The notes: generated by a model not told the origin, from the letters alone. DNA of 64,000 nt from Patiria pectinifera (GCA_029964075.1 CM057141.1:15190001-15254000); one strand, 5' to 3'. Counted from the stretch's first letter, positions 13,801-28,800 are shown. Made by a program: numbers and translations.

Positions 13801-16800
13801 GTACATTAAAAAAAACTTGCATTAACTTTTACCTTAGTATGCGTAGAAGCCTACAGATATTGACGCAGATACTACAGTAAAGTGACAATTACAATTAGCA
13901 TATGATCTTCAGTAATTATTCTTCACATTTGTTGCTTTTCTTTATTTCCCTTTCTTACAGTAAAGGTTAAAAAACTTGTAAATAGCATAACTGTTAAACA
14001 AACTATCAACAGAAGGCACTGAGATAGCTCCTTGTCATTGTGTCAACCATGTTAGTAATATTGAACAAAAAGTCCAACACATCGGCAAGCAACTGAATAA
14101 CTGATGAATCGATTTATTTGGTGGGCAATTGGCTAGGTTAGGTTGGAATGAATCAATTGATCATTGATCAATCGGCAAGTTATTTTTATGGCGGCAGAAC
14201 TGCGGAATTCGGTTCCACAGCAAAACCAAATCAAGGTGAAAGACATAAAATAATTGAAATAAAACACCTAAAAAAGACCCGATTTTGCCGGACTCGAGCC
14301 GGACTCGAAGCCGAGTCCTCGAGTCCTTGGGGTCCGAGTCCGAGTCCGAGTCCTTGAGCAAAGGACTCGAGTCCGAGTCCGAGTCCTTGAAAAAAGGACT
14401 CGAGTCCGGACTCGAGTCCGAGTCCCGAGTCCGAGTCCTACAACACTGGAAATGCACCTCTGATGTTGTTGAAACGTTTCACTTTGCACTAGCTGACGAA
14501 CCTTTTAGAAAACGATTAATTGGGAGGATTGGTACAAGTGGCTTCAAATGCTCTTGACTTTTCTCAAATTGTTCCAAGGCTCCGTGTGTATGTAATATAT
14601 TACTGTGACGTAATTTGGAAATTGGCGTCAAGAATATTTTACCCTTCGGCACAGACGCAAGCCTTCGTTTTCCTGTGCGCATGACAGAATAGACCTTATA
14701 TAAAGTTGCGGGCATCTCAGAGAATACTCTTAATTTTAATTTATTAATAAATGCACAAAAGGTTTACTCGTGCCTATCCTGGCGGAAAGTACAAGACCAG
14801 GGCCCAATTTCATAGAGCTGCTTAAGCACAAAATTTGCTTAAGAACGAAAAAAACATTGCTTAGTAAAATCAGGTTACCGGCCAAAACTCCATGTCATGT
14901 ACGTTGCTTGTGACTGGTATTTAGCTGTTGTTTACTTAGCAATAACAATTGCATGGAGTTTTGGCCGGTAACCTGATTTTATTAAGCAAGACGTTTTTGT
15001 GCTTAAGCAAATTTTGTGCTTAAGCAGCTCTATGAAATTGGCCCATGACATGTCCATCACATTCCATCACTCTGCTTCACATAATGCTTCGGGGTAAATC
15101 TGTTGAAATCCACCACTGGTGCTGGTGGATTTTCATGGATTGGTACACATAGCTTATCTGCCAAAATACCCCAAAACGGGAGTATAAACTGGAACCGTGA
15201 CAATGAATATGCTTCACCTGATCAACTGCTTGAGAATGCCTTCCTTATCGATCATGACAATAGTTTCTTGAGGAGACAGAGCTATGAGGTTGCGCAGGAG
15301 ACAGCTGAATGCAGCCACAAGACTTGGGGTAACCACACTGATGTAACGTCCAGTGGTGTTTGGTCTTGTCACAGCACGTCCTGCTGAGTAAGATGAGCTG
15401 GATTTGCTGGAGCCTGTAATGAATCAAATAATGTGCCAAAACTTACTTTCCATTCCCTGGCCACACTTGTATTGAGCCCATAGTGGTAAGAAACAATAAT
15501 GTCACCTACCATGCTAAGTAGAAATGACTTAGAACAATCACCATCTACTGACACTAGGGGTGTGAGTGACCACTGATAAAAATGGCTGAAAACAGCTGAA
15601 AAAGGTGTAAAAAAGCTGAACTTTGGAAATCTCCTATACTTTTGTACACAGCAATTGAGGGAAAAAAGCTGAAATCCAAAACAAAAAAAGCTGAAATCAG
15701 CTTTAAAGCTGAGATTTCACACCCCTGTGACACGCGTATGTGATGTGATCAAGCTAAATGAGTCATTTGTCAGGAATTTTTATTTGGAGATTCAGGCCAA
15801 AATAGAGCCACTTCATCACATCACTGCATCACATCTCTTGGTGTTCCGACTTCCATAATTTTTGAACTAAAGATGGTATCAGCATGCGGTTTTCACAGCA
15901 GTAATGCTGAGATTGTGCTCTTTTCAAATCTGTAATAAAAAAAATTTGACCAGGGTCGACAAACGACTCATGTAGCTTGATCGCATCACATATGTGACTA
16001 GATAATGTGGAGTTGACATCATACAGCAGGCCCAACAATGGACGGTGCTTCAGGATACAAAGCCCTTATCTGATTCTGTCAAGGCCGAATTGACTGAGTA
16101 CTTTTAATAAGAAATATTTTGAAAAGATGCTGACTACTAGTCAGAAATATTTTTAGACTTTTACATTACATTACATTGATAAAATAATATGAGGGTACCT
16201 TGATTGGACTGTACAGCTAGCGATGTGCCAGCAGACAGCCCACCGCTATCTGCTGAAGAGGAAAATATCTGTCAAATAAAGATTCATACAAAAATCATTA
16301 TTCAGTACACCATGTTCTTGTATGAATTATACATATACATGTAGTGAGATGTGGTATTTCCTTTTTTTGAGATGCACATGCCACTGCTGATTACAGGCAT
16401 AAACAGATCTGTCGCTAGTTAGAACTTTGGCAGCCATTGCACCGTCAGCTTACAAGGTACTCATGTATAGTGTGATGATGTTCATAAGAACGACCACAAT
16501 AGTTTGACACTCACACCTGTGCATTGTCAGCAACATTTGACTTTGTCATGTAGACCACGAAGTGTCATGGCCTAGCGGTTAAGAGCACCGGACTCATGCT
16601 CTGGTGTTTCAGAGGCAACAGTGGCGTGGGTTCAAGCCCGGGCCCGGACACTTGTGCTCTTAAGCAAGGCACTCATTCATTATTGCTTCGTCCTTCGGAT
16701 GGGACGTTAAGTCGGAGGTCCCGTGTGTTGTATAAGGCCTAACGCACGTAAAAGAAACCAGTAACACTTATCGCTAAGAGAAGGGGTTTGCCCTGTGTTT

Positions 16801-19800
16801 CTGGCCTCCTAGTTATACTCCCTTGTGGAAGTCCTGAGGAGAAGAACCAACCAGGTACCAATTAAGTACCATGCAACCATACAGCAATAAGACATCAACA
16901 TAGTATTACAAAACAAGAAACGTATTCTTTTGACTTGACTTACTTGAGGTTGGTCTTCCTCCATCAAGTTGGGTTGCCCTACCGTGTTAGGACTACCGCC
17001 ATTTGATTGGCTGCTACCAACATCTGTACACAAAATGGAAATATTATTAAAGGTATAGTCCATCATTTGTAATTTGTGCATTTTGTTCGTTTGAAGCAAC
17101 AAATGTACTCAAAATCTGAAGAAGGGTGCTAAACAACTAACCTGATGAAGTTTCAGGACAGCTTCCGCTGTATATTCCGAGAAAACAAATCAAATCAAAA
17201 GTTGCTGAATCATGTTTTGGATTGGGCCTAAATTCAGCGTTCGAGACATGTTCTCACTGAGCCGATTGCAGTAACGCAATGTCGTGCACTGATCCGACGA
17301 ATTAAAGCACCCCGCGCGCGTGTGCGTCGTGCCAATGCTTGCGCTCCTCGCCGAATAAAAAAACGAACTACTAACGGAAATTTATAACATTGCGTCTTGT
17401 CTTTAGATGCACCGTTGGAAAGGCCTTCTTTCATTGATTTCTTCAAAATGACAGCTTGCCAGAAAGAATAATTTCACAGGGAGTTTAGTCCCATTACTAT
17501 CTTTCAACCAAGTTTTTCAACAATAATTATGCCAGTCACTTTTCGGATAGCTGCAAATGATGGACTATAGCTTTAACAACGAGTGAAATGGCATGTAACG
17601 CTATAATCAAGGGAGCCTTAGGCAAGCACTGCATATGCACTCAAATGGTGCTTGTGATCATTGACCAATTGTTGAGTTTTACTGCTTTGATTTTAACACT
17701 GGAGGACTTATTGCACATGAGGCATAGCTGAGGGTGTAATGCGTCCTATATTGCAGTGTTATGGTTCTGACCTGGTGTAGTTGCAGTAGATAGACCTGAT
17801 GCCACACTGCTCGATATGACAGTTGAGTCTTCCACTATGCTGACTGGTTGGATGCTAGCTTGACCATAGAAGTGGTACAAGGAGGCAGTTATACCTTGGT
17901 ATATGTTATAGTGTTCCAAGACGGCGTGAAGTGCAGGTGCACCAGATAAGCAAAGCTGTACCAATGAGGAAAATCGGATGGAATATCTTTGAACAATTAC
18001 TCTTACGACTAATCAAGCTACTTTTTTGTCAAACAGTTAAACCTGAGCCTTCCAACATACAGTTGTGACAGAATCCCACAAAATGAGTCTGAAGGTCAAT
18101 TTTTCACTTATTAGTATTTTGCATAAAAATAATAATAATAATAATAATTTGGGAGTCTTATCATCCTTACTTGCAGCTGGGATGCTGAATTGCGAAGGAT
18201 GCAGCTACAACGTGGTCGGGCCGCTGGCACGTGAAGGCGCCTCTGGCTGCCGGCCATGTCGACCCATATATGACCACGGAGCACAGCCTGAGATCGAAAG
18301 TGTTTGATTTTTCCGGAGGGAGGAAAACCGGAGGGCCCGGAGAAAAACCCTCGTGGCACAGGAGAGAACCAACGCACAACTCTACTCACATGTGATCAGC
18401 GGCCAGGCCAGGATCCGCGGCCAGGATTCGAACCGTGGTCACCGTGGTGAGAGGCGAGCGCTTTACGCACAAGCCACCCATGCCACTCAAACTTTACTTT
18501 ACATGTACATACCGGAAAGCTGCTCTTCGTTTTGATATATTCCTCACTTAGAAATCTTGATATATTTGGATATTTTGAGGATTAAAAAGTTGAGGAATGC
18601 CTACTGACTTCCATATGGTTAGATTCTTTTAAAAGCAAATTAATCTAAAGTAGCCCTGGCAACTTGTGACTCATTTGTTGGGTTGGGTCACAATTTTACT
18701 ACTTTAAACATTTTGAAGGTATAAAACGAGTGATTCTATAAATTCATATGATATTACTGCTTTCAAAACTGTGTTTTTATCCTCATCTACAGTGAAACAC
18801 AAGCACTAGCCTTAGTATTGCAAGTCAAGCTTCAAGTTCTGCTTCTGTATTGGTTCAAGAAGGTTCAAATTTGATTCAGCAGTAAATTTGAACAGCAAAG
18901 GGCTCTGCTATGGATGTTTACATGTACATCATCATGCAGCAAGCATAAAGCATAATAAACCAGTTATTATAGGCCAATTTGTTTTGTGGGACCCAGTCAC
19001 ATTCCAGAATATTGCCCACCCTTACCAAATGTAAAATTAAAGCACACAGGAGTATTCAGCAACCCAATATAAAAAGTCAAGTCCATACGGAGGAATTGGA
19101 GGAGAGATCTCAGAGAGTCATATGTTAATATTATCAAGTTGGACAAGCTTTCCTGAATCAATTCCTGGACATATTAAATGTACCTGTGTCTGTTGATCAT
19201 GCACAAAAGGTCCAATCCATGTCTCCTTCCTGCTGTTCAGGCTGTCCGTATCTCTCTCAGGAAGACGTTCACTCATCAGATTAACAAGCAGCAATGCAGC
19301 CTGGCAATAGGCAAGTACATTCATTATCAATACTTTCTGCAAGTATGTAGTATGTCATCTCAAAGCGTAAGTTACAAACAATATAAAAATGGATGACATG
19401 GTTATAGAATGTTTGTCCCATTCTACAATTAAATTTTCTGCATTATTCTCATCATATTGGTGTGTTATAATAATAATAATAATAATAATCGGCATTTAAG
19501 AACGCTCTTATTAGTAAACTAAATCACAGCGCTTACAGTATTATTATTACCCCTGATCATTGGGCCAATTAAACATTCCATATACCATCTCAGCTCCCTG
19601 GGGAGTATACAGCTCGATGCTGCCTGTTAGGCGCAAGGAAGCTTAATCAACCATGCACAATAACCATCTCTGCCCTCACAGGTACCCATTTACTCCTGGG
19701 TGGAGAGAAGCAATGAGTGAGAAAGTGCCTTGCTCAAGGGCACACGCACCATGACCCCGGCTGGACTCGAACCCACAACCCACAGCTTTACCCACAGACC

Positions 19801-22800
19801 ACGAATCCAGTGCCCTTAACCACCAGGCCAAAGCAGTGTTCTTTTTTCTGCTTTACTGCCTTGACATTTCTGCCGTAATATGAATAACACTTCAACAAGA
19901 TTTCATACCTGGCGCCGTACAATGCTGCACTCTGACTGGTCTAATAGCACTCCAAATGCAACAGCCCACAAACCACCAGGAAGATGCTGGCAACCCTTCG
20001 TCATGGTAACACGGCCAGATTCCAAGGAAGATAACACAGTGGCTATGCCCAGCCCAGCTGCCCTGACCTGAACAAGACAAATTAAAAATATAGTCCATCA
20101 TTTGTAATTAAATTTTGTGCTCAAAATCTAAAGAAGGGTACTGAACAACTAACCTGATGAAGTTTCAGCTCAGCTTCAGCTGTTTATTCCGAGAAAAACA
20201 GCATTCTAGGATCTCAATTTCAAATCAAAAGTTGCTGAATCATCTTTTGAATTGGGCCTGAATTCAGCGACCGAGACACGTTCTCAATGCAGCTAAATAA
20301 CCAAATAACAAATAACAAAACGAACTACTAATTTACATTTCCTACTGTGTGTCTTGAGAAGCACCGTTGGAAAGGCCTTCTTTCGTTGATTACTTCAAAA
20401 TGACAGCTTGCCAGAAAGAATGATTTCACAGGGAGTTTAGTCCCCTTACTATCTTTCAACCAAGTATGTTTTTCAACAATAATTATGCCAGTTAACTTTT
20501 TGGATAGCTGCAAATGATGGACTGTAGCTTTAAAACTTCGACCTCTAAATACACTCCACTATTAACGCTTTAGAAAGTTTTTCACTCTGATAACTACATG
20601 TTTGTATTCCAGATTGTACAAAGCAGCACAAAGCACATTCGTCCTTTAAAGCTACAGTCCATCATTTGCAGCTATCCAAAAAGTAACTGATGTAATTATT
20701 GTGGAAACACATACTAGGTTGAAAGATAGTAAGGGGACAAAACTCCCTGTGAAATTATTCTTTCTGGCAAGCTGTCAACGAAAGAAGGCCTTTCCAACGG
20801 TGCGTCTAAAGACGCCATCATGGTCTTATAACGCACCCCAGGTTCCCTGTATGGCCATCATGGTCTTATAACTCACATCATGGCCTTATAACTCATCCCG
20901 GGTTCCCTGTGCCATCGTGGTCTTATAACTCACCCCTGGTTCCCTGTATGGCCATCATGGTCTTATAACGCACCCCGGGTTCCCTGTATGGCCATCATGG
21001 TCTTATAACTCACATCATGGCCTTATAACTCATCCCGGGTTCCCTGTGCCATCGTGGTCATATAACTCACCCCTGGTTCCCTGTATGGCCATCATGGTCT
21101 TATAACTCACATCATGGGTCTTATAACTCACCCCGGGTTCCCTGTGTCATTGTGGTCTTACATGTATAACTCACCCCCGGTTCCCTGTATGGCCATCATG
21201 GTCTTATAACTCACCCCAGGTTCCCCTTACGGCAGTCATGGCCTTATTACTCACATCATGGTCTTATAACTCACCCAAGGTTCCCTGTACGGCCATCATG
21301 GTCTTATAACTCACCCCAGGTTCCCTATACAGCCATCATGGTCTTATAACTCACACCAGGTTCCCTGTACGGCAATCATGGTCTTATAACTCACATCATG
21401 GTCTTATAACTCACCCCAGGTTCCCTGTACGGCCATCATGGTCTTATAACTCACCCCGGATGGTCTTTTAACTCACATCATGGTCTTATAACTCACCCCA
21501 GGTTCCCTGTGCCATCGTGGTCTTATAACTCACCCCTGGTTCCCTGTATGGACATAATGAGCTGATTGCATCCTTACCTCTGGATCCCTATATGACCAGA
21601 GTGGTATCAGCCATTCTAGTCCAATCTCAGCCAGTCCGTCCTGTCTTTGCTTTCTGTAAAGCCACTCAGTTGACCAATTCTGAATAAAACCAACGATACA
21701 GTAACATGAACATGAACATTATAAAAGGCACTGGCAAAGGGCTCCATGCGCCAACGAAAGAGGGCACCCTTTTACCTAGCAACGAAATCCCATGGGCAGG
21801 ACATTTAGCTGGTTGACGCGTACCGTTCCTTGTTCGTCACGCACGTACACCAGGGGATTTGTACTATGTGCACGCAGTGGTACATGGTACGGCCGCGCAT
21901 TGCGGCAAAATTGGAGTCAGGCAAAATGGCGTCGGTCGGTTACCCCCAACTGTGCTTTCTTTGCCCGTGAGGGGGTACTTTTGAACAGAGCGGATTGTTA
22001 TTCAACCTATTCAGTATAATGTCAACGTAATCTTCAGAACTATGTATACCAATGAGGTGCAGCAATTTGTCTATTAAAATACATTGTATTGCAATTCCAT
22101 CAACAAGGTCAGCAGTAAAGGCAGTGAACTGGCGGATGGTTCTAGTGGTGCTTGCTTTCTTTACACTGTTGGAGCTCCAAACTATGTGCAGGAACTGCAG
22201 ATAGCACAATGCAGTCTACTTTCACAAATAATGAAGGACACATAGCTAACAAATACTGTTGGTTGAAACAGGTAAACAGCAAAGTGTGCATGTGACAAAT
22301 CGTCACCGACACCACGAAGTATTAAACACTCCACGTGTTAAACCATATTTTTTTCGATTTTCAGTTTTTTACATTTTTAAACATTATTCATCAAGGCCTA
22401 CCATTGCACAAAGATTCAAAGCTTCAAGAGCTTTACTTTAATAATTACGCTAATTATCCATGGCAACTTTTGCGCAAAAGTGACAAATTTCATTTTCACG
22501 CAAAAGTGACAAATTTCATTTTCACGAAGTAACACTTAAGTTCCATTCACCACTGCAATGCATGGCGCGGACTCCGCTCAAATGTGAGCAAACATGTTTT
22601 CATGAAGTAACACTCTCCTTGTATGAGCGTGCGCGCTCTGACCAGAAGTTGCACTTTCCTCATGTTGTATACATTGAAGAGTGTTACTTCGTGAAAACGA
22701 AACTTTACAGTTTTGCAGCTTTTATGGTTTCACAAACTATTTTTTCTCTTATTTCTTGTTGATTTAATACACAAACAGGTGAAAAAAAGCAGATTTAATA

Positions 22801-25800
22801 AAATTCAATTCATCAAGTGTCCACAACGAGAAACCCAACTCAAAATACTCTGCCGTTTTGACGCAAAGTGTTGTTTTAGAAGGCGTTCAACTTTAGATGC
22901 CGTTTTCTCCGATTGCTAGTTTTTACTGGTATGTACATGGGTGTTACTTCGTGGTGTTGCTGACGAAATGTGCAAAAACCCATAGTACCGATATCTTCAC
23001 ATCAGAAGGATGTATCTGAGTATGCACAAACAAGAGAAAGGGCACATTCGTGTCCAATCATTATGACTAAAAGTTATAGATAAAGCCAAAAGTGTATTTG
23101 AAAGTATGAATTTTGGAAGCAACATGTTTGCTATTGTCCCTGCCATTTAAGTTACAGCCCTTTGGCGTTGTACAGGAACTAATGTCATCAGTGTTACAAC
23201 TGATTTTTAAACTAACTTGAAAACTCACTATAATAATATTTCTAAATTGAAGAAGCTGACCTTTTGATGTGCCCTGTTGGCCATCTCATGAGCTAAATGG
23301 CACAAACATACAGTAGCACTTTTGGTAACTCCTTTGCCCATATAGGACATGGCAGTTCCTCCTCGGCCAACATGGAAAGCTGATATCACCTACAAGATAA
23401 GAAGCACATAATGGATACCCATTAAAGAATCCAAACCCCAAAATATAAATCTCGGAAGTTGCTGTTCACATTGTTCATAAAGGTCCCACTATAATACTAC
23501 CACATCAGTGTGGCAATACAGCAAGATACAAGTGTGAGATCTTTAGCTGTACAGTGTAAATTGCATTTTTGCAAGCGTCATAAACGTGAATCTGTTTTGT
23601 TTTCCATGTAGCCTGGTTTTTATTAAAAAAATTCCCCATAAATGATATTCAAAACCTTTCCTTTCATTGTCTGAGAAGTTAGTAATTATGTAAAGTTAAT
23701 TACAGGTACTCGATTCCATAATCTGGAACTGGTTCCTGACATCAGCGGTCGGGTGCTCGGGTACCTGGTTCAAACGCACAACCCTACAAGCGTAGTGCTT
23801 AAAATTTCCTTATATGGGAATTGTTGCACGCGGCACATACTGCATGATGTGACGCAGAACACAGGAATTGTGTTTAAAGCCAAATGGTTTTTATCAGCCG
23901 TTTAAAACCACACACATAACGGGCTCTCGACCAAGAGGAATGGGTAAACTGTCTCAGGTACTTATAAACAGCTTCTAAAAAGGCTAAGTTGGCTGTTCAT
24001 TGTAAGTTTTACCTCTAACAATGAATTCAGCAGGTGCTGACATAGTGAGAGACTATCACCATCCTTCCAGTCCAAACTCCAGCCAGGTCTAATGGAACAA
24101 ACAAGACAAATTACAATTGATTGTGATGAAAAGTTCAATTTAATGGCATCAAACAAAGCTTCTTTAATCCATTAGTCCATGTACCACCTCCCCAAACCAC
24201 CTTGCCTGTTACTGCCGGTTTCTCCTAAACTTCCTTAGCAAACACAATGTAATACAATGTAGTAAAGGCGTTCATGAGTACAACAGAGTGGAGTGTCGTG
24301 GCCTCATGGTTAAGGGCAGTGAATTTGTGGTCTGCGGGTAATTCTGCCGGTTGTGGGTTCGAGTCCAGCCTGGGGTTATGGAGCGTGTGCCCTTGGGAAA
24401 GGCACTTTGTCACTCATTGCTTCTCTCCACCCAGGAGTAAATGGGTACCTGTTGGAAAAACCTAAAAAAAACAAGTCAGGTGTGTTTACAAACACAAATG
24501 CCCCGCAACCGTGACTGTTCCCACGACATAACACCACTCTTTTAACATCAACTTACAATGTATGTACCTTGGTCACATGGAACGTTCATTGACAGCATTA
24601 GTGTCTTCTGTAGGTTTTATATGAATTAATCCCTAATCCCTTTGCTCTCAGAATAAACACAAGATTTCTATTGTTTTAGCCACTGTGACCTTGACCCTTG
24701 ACCTTTCGACCCCCAATGCAATAGGCCTATTTGGATTACCAAGAATGATCCACAAACCAAATGTGAAGTTCACATGTTAAGTATTTCTCAAGTTATCGCG
24801 CTGACAAAATTCCTTTTGTTTTAGCCACTGTGACCTTGACCCTTGACCTTTTGGCCCCAACTGCAATAGGCTTCTTAGGATTGCCAAGGACAATCCACAA
24901 ACCAAATTTGAAGTTCACATGTAAAGTATTTCTCACGTTATCGCGCTGACAAAATTTCTATTGTTTCAGCCACTGTGACCTTGACCCTTGACCTTTCGGC
25001 CCCAAATGCAATAGGCTTCTTAGGATTACCAAGAACAATACACAAACCAAATTTGAAGTTCATATGTAAAGTATTTCTCAAGTTATAGCGCTGACAAAAT
25101 TTCTATTGTTTTAGCCACTGTGACCTTGACCCTTGACCTTTCAGCCCCAAATGCAATAGGCTTCTTAGGATTACCAAGAACAATACACAAACCAAATTTG
25201 AAGTTCATATGTTAAGTATTTCTCAAGTTATCGCGCTGACAAGATTTGTCCGGACACACACACGCACGCACGCCCACACGCACCCACCCACTAACACACC
25301 CACACACACACCCACCCACGGAAGGACAAGGCGGAAACAGTATGCCCCTTCGGCTTCGCCGCGGGGCATAAAAATAACTTCTGCTCCAAATTTACATTTT
25401 TTTCAGTCCAAATTTTGTTTGCTATTGGTTCCATGTTCATTAACGGGTGCAGGCCAGCTACAACTGGTTCCCTTACCTTACAATTTTCCGGCATCTATAA
25501 ATTGATCCATTTCATCTTTAGTGGAGTCAGGGAACCAGACTACTTGAATTGTTTGTTTTTCTTGGTTTTTCCAGCATTTTCGAACACAAAACTTCAAATA
25601 TGTCAGTGTAACAATATTTGATCTATTATACTAACCCCTCAAATACTTAATTTCTGAAAATTACAGCAAAAGCCAATGATGTACATTCCCTTTAAAGTAG
25701 TAGAAATTCACACAAACAAGTGAAGTGTTGCTTTCGTACGAATATGTGCTGCAATACCGAATAATAAAAATGATACATGTTGATTTTTTATCTTACCTAG

Positions 25801-28800
25801 CAGTAACATGAACAAGAGAATGCAAGGTGTTCTCAAGAGATGGTAGATCATAGAAGTGAGCAGCGTCTGCAGAGTTGAGACTCTGTAGTAATCCATGGGC
25901 CAGGGATCCCCCTAAGTAACCTGTCTTTCTCCTCCTGGTGACAAGAACAACAACTTCAAATTAAAAAATAGATGCTGGGTTTTTATTTTTTCAAAAGGGG
26001 GAAAAGCCCATTTTTTTCCACCAAAATCCCTATATTTTCCAGCATTTTCCTGATTGATAATTTTTTCGAGGGTGGATTGGGACATTTGCCCAACACATTA
26101 AAGTAACAATATGATTTTGTGCCTCTTTTTTTTCTCTCTTTTTTTTCTTCTTCTTGTCCAGGGGGGCTGGGCAAGGGCCCCCCTTGCCCCCTCCCCCTCG
26201 CGATGCCCATGAATTCATGTCATTTTAAAAGTTATGAGTCTATACAAGGAAAACAAACAATGCAACAAACAATGCGACGGAAACACAACCACTTCCTGAC
26301 AAGAGTCTCTTCAGTTTGAAGGACATTCACAGAAAGATATTTTAAAGTTACTTTACACACATCTTTTATCCTTGAGCATGTCCACATTTCAAGAAAATAC
26401 ATATATGTGATGCGATCAAGCTACAGGAGTCGTTTGTCGGGAATTTTCATTTGGAGATACAGGCCAAAATAGGGCCACTTCATCACATCACTTCATCCCA
26501 TCTCTGGGTGTTCTGACTTCCATAATTTTTGAACTAAAGATGGAACCAGCATGAGGTTTTCACAGCAGTAATGCTGAGATTGTGCTCTTTTCAAATCTGT
26601 AATCTGTCGACAAACGACTCAGGTAGCTTGATTGCATCACTTATGTTGTTACAATAGTCCATCTAGCACATTGTATCTTTAAGAAACCTTTTCAGGCAGG
26701 AAACATTTCTTACCATGCTTCACTTGACACAGGCAGACATTGCACATAGGAACCGAAGAATGTGACCAGTTGTTTATGCAGCATTCTTTGTACCGAGGAT
26801 CCAACCTCCCCCTGTCTCTGATGATCATGCCTGTCTACCTCAGCGTCGTCAGGCTTGTTGGCTTGATTCAGTAGCCCAATCAGGATAGATGTGGGCATAC
26901 AGGCAGTATTACCCAGCCAGTGGAGGAAGTCTAAGCAAGAAGGATTCCGGGCCAGGGACTTCATTAACAGCATCAAGAAGGAAAGTACTTCAGTCAGTAG
27001 TATCTTGTCATCCACACTGACTGGCACTATGCCAATGAATCTGTAGAGAAACAAGATAAACAAATGTATAGTTTTATCATTCGTTAATGCTCACTCAACG
27101 TATTATGGAATTTAACTCTTTCAGTGCCCGCGAAATTTTGAAAAGTTGAACCCCAAAGTGCCCAACTTCGAGCATTTTTCGAATTGTTCAAAATTCTGGG
27201 AAAAAATAAATAAATAAGTTTTAATCCCTAAATTTGTTGTTGTTGCTCTCTGGTATATTGGAAAGTCAATAGTAGTCACGTACAAAGTGATACACCCTGA
27301 AACACTGTCCTGCACACAGGGGAATTCTGCACTTTTTGCAGAAAATACGAGTGTCAGTGCTGCGCCCTCTCGCAAGAACTTGAATGAAACAAACTTGTAC
27401 AGGTTTTACCTGAATGAAAATGATATTATTAGTAAGAGCGATTATTAGTAACATGCTTACTCTACCTCCTACATGTACGAGGTTTGGCGATTTTAAGTAT
27501 GAACATTACCTCGTACATGTACGAGGTTGGCGATTTCGAACTAACAAATATACCTCATTCATGAACAACTTTGGCACTGAAAGAGTTAATGGCATGATAT
27601 AACAAATCAATCGTTGACTGCTGTGGGTGAATTCTGCGTACCTGGCCAGAGCCGTCTTGAAATCTAGCTGTAGTAGCAACTGTGTGATATCTGGACAGGC
27701 CTTGTTGGTATCCATACCATTATGCGTCAACATATTTGTCAACAGCCAGCCAGACAGTCTCCACAAACTCACCTGGAAAAAAGCAACATCAAGTCATTCA
27801 CAATAGTAAGTTAGTATACAAATATTGAATGCTTTGAGTGGTGTAGTAAACCTAGCCTACTTAGGAGGCTAGTTTTACTTCACCACGAAATAAAGCATTC
27901 AATATTTGTTTTATAACACTTCACCCACAGATTCTATATGGTTATTATATTTTAAATTACTTCAATCTGAACACAGTGGAAATAAACTTCAATTTCAATA
28001 CAAAATTGGTGGAAAATGTATTTCTCTCTTCCAAACTACCTATTTGCGAAATGTTTGAACACAACTCTGTGGCGCGCTCTCTTTGGAACAAAACGTGCTA
28101 CGCGCAACGCGCACACCAGCATACATTTGCACACAAATACTGCGCCGTACAAACAGTACTTTTGGCTGTGCATAGAAAGATAGCAAAAATAGGAAGTATC
28201 ATGTGACTCGCTCTCGGCCAATTAAGACACAGAATCTGTGGGTGAGGTGTTATAATATCAGCTACAAACAATGCACCAATATATTTTCTTCCAGTTTAAC
28301 CTTACTGGACTACTGCCATTTTTCCAGTATAATGCAAAATCCCAAAAGAAGCTGCCCTGTTTTTTTGGTTTTGGAAAGTTTCGTTGTTGTATTTTCGTAC
28401 ATTCTCTGGTCGGTAACACCTGGCCCTTGATGAAACTTATCGATCGAGCAATGTGCTCTGGAAAAAGGTGTGGGAATTGATTTGTTTATTTTTGGTGATT
28501 TGAAGAAGTTCCATTGTCTGATATGTTTCCACATATTTCTCGCCAGTAATGCCTGGCGCGATGCAATTGATTAAAATAAAAACTTCAGCATTGGGGCTTT
28601 GGAGAAAGCAAAAACAACCAAAATGTTTGGTATATTGGTACTATCAAGGTGTTTCTTGTTTTAGTTATATGACTACTTGAAAATTGTAGATGATCCTAGT
28701 GTCTAGAATTTCTAACCAGTCGGTAACAATACTTTGTGCTATCAAAAGTATCTTGAGAAAATAGATACTTTCTGTAAAAATTATTTGGTAATGTTAGTGT

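Noticed and set aside
13321..14557. Several Ser/Glu-rich and Arg/Thr-rich frames as disordered proteins.
   Set aside because: They are translations of the GAGTCC hexamer arrays on both strands.
20816..21547. CRISPR-like array.
   Set aside because: Units abut with no unique spacers and vary in module order; it is a minisatellite in an animal intron.
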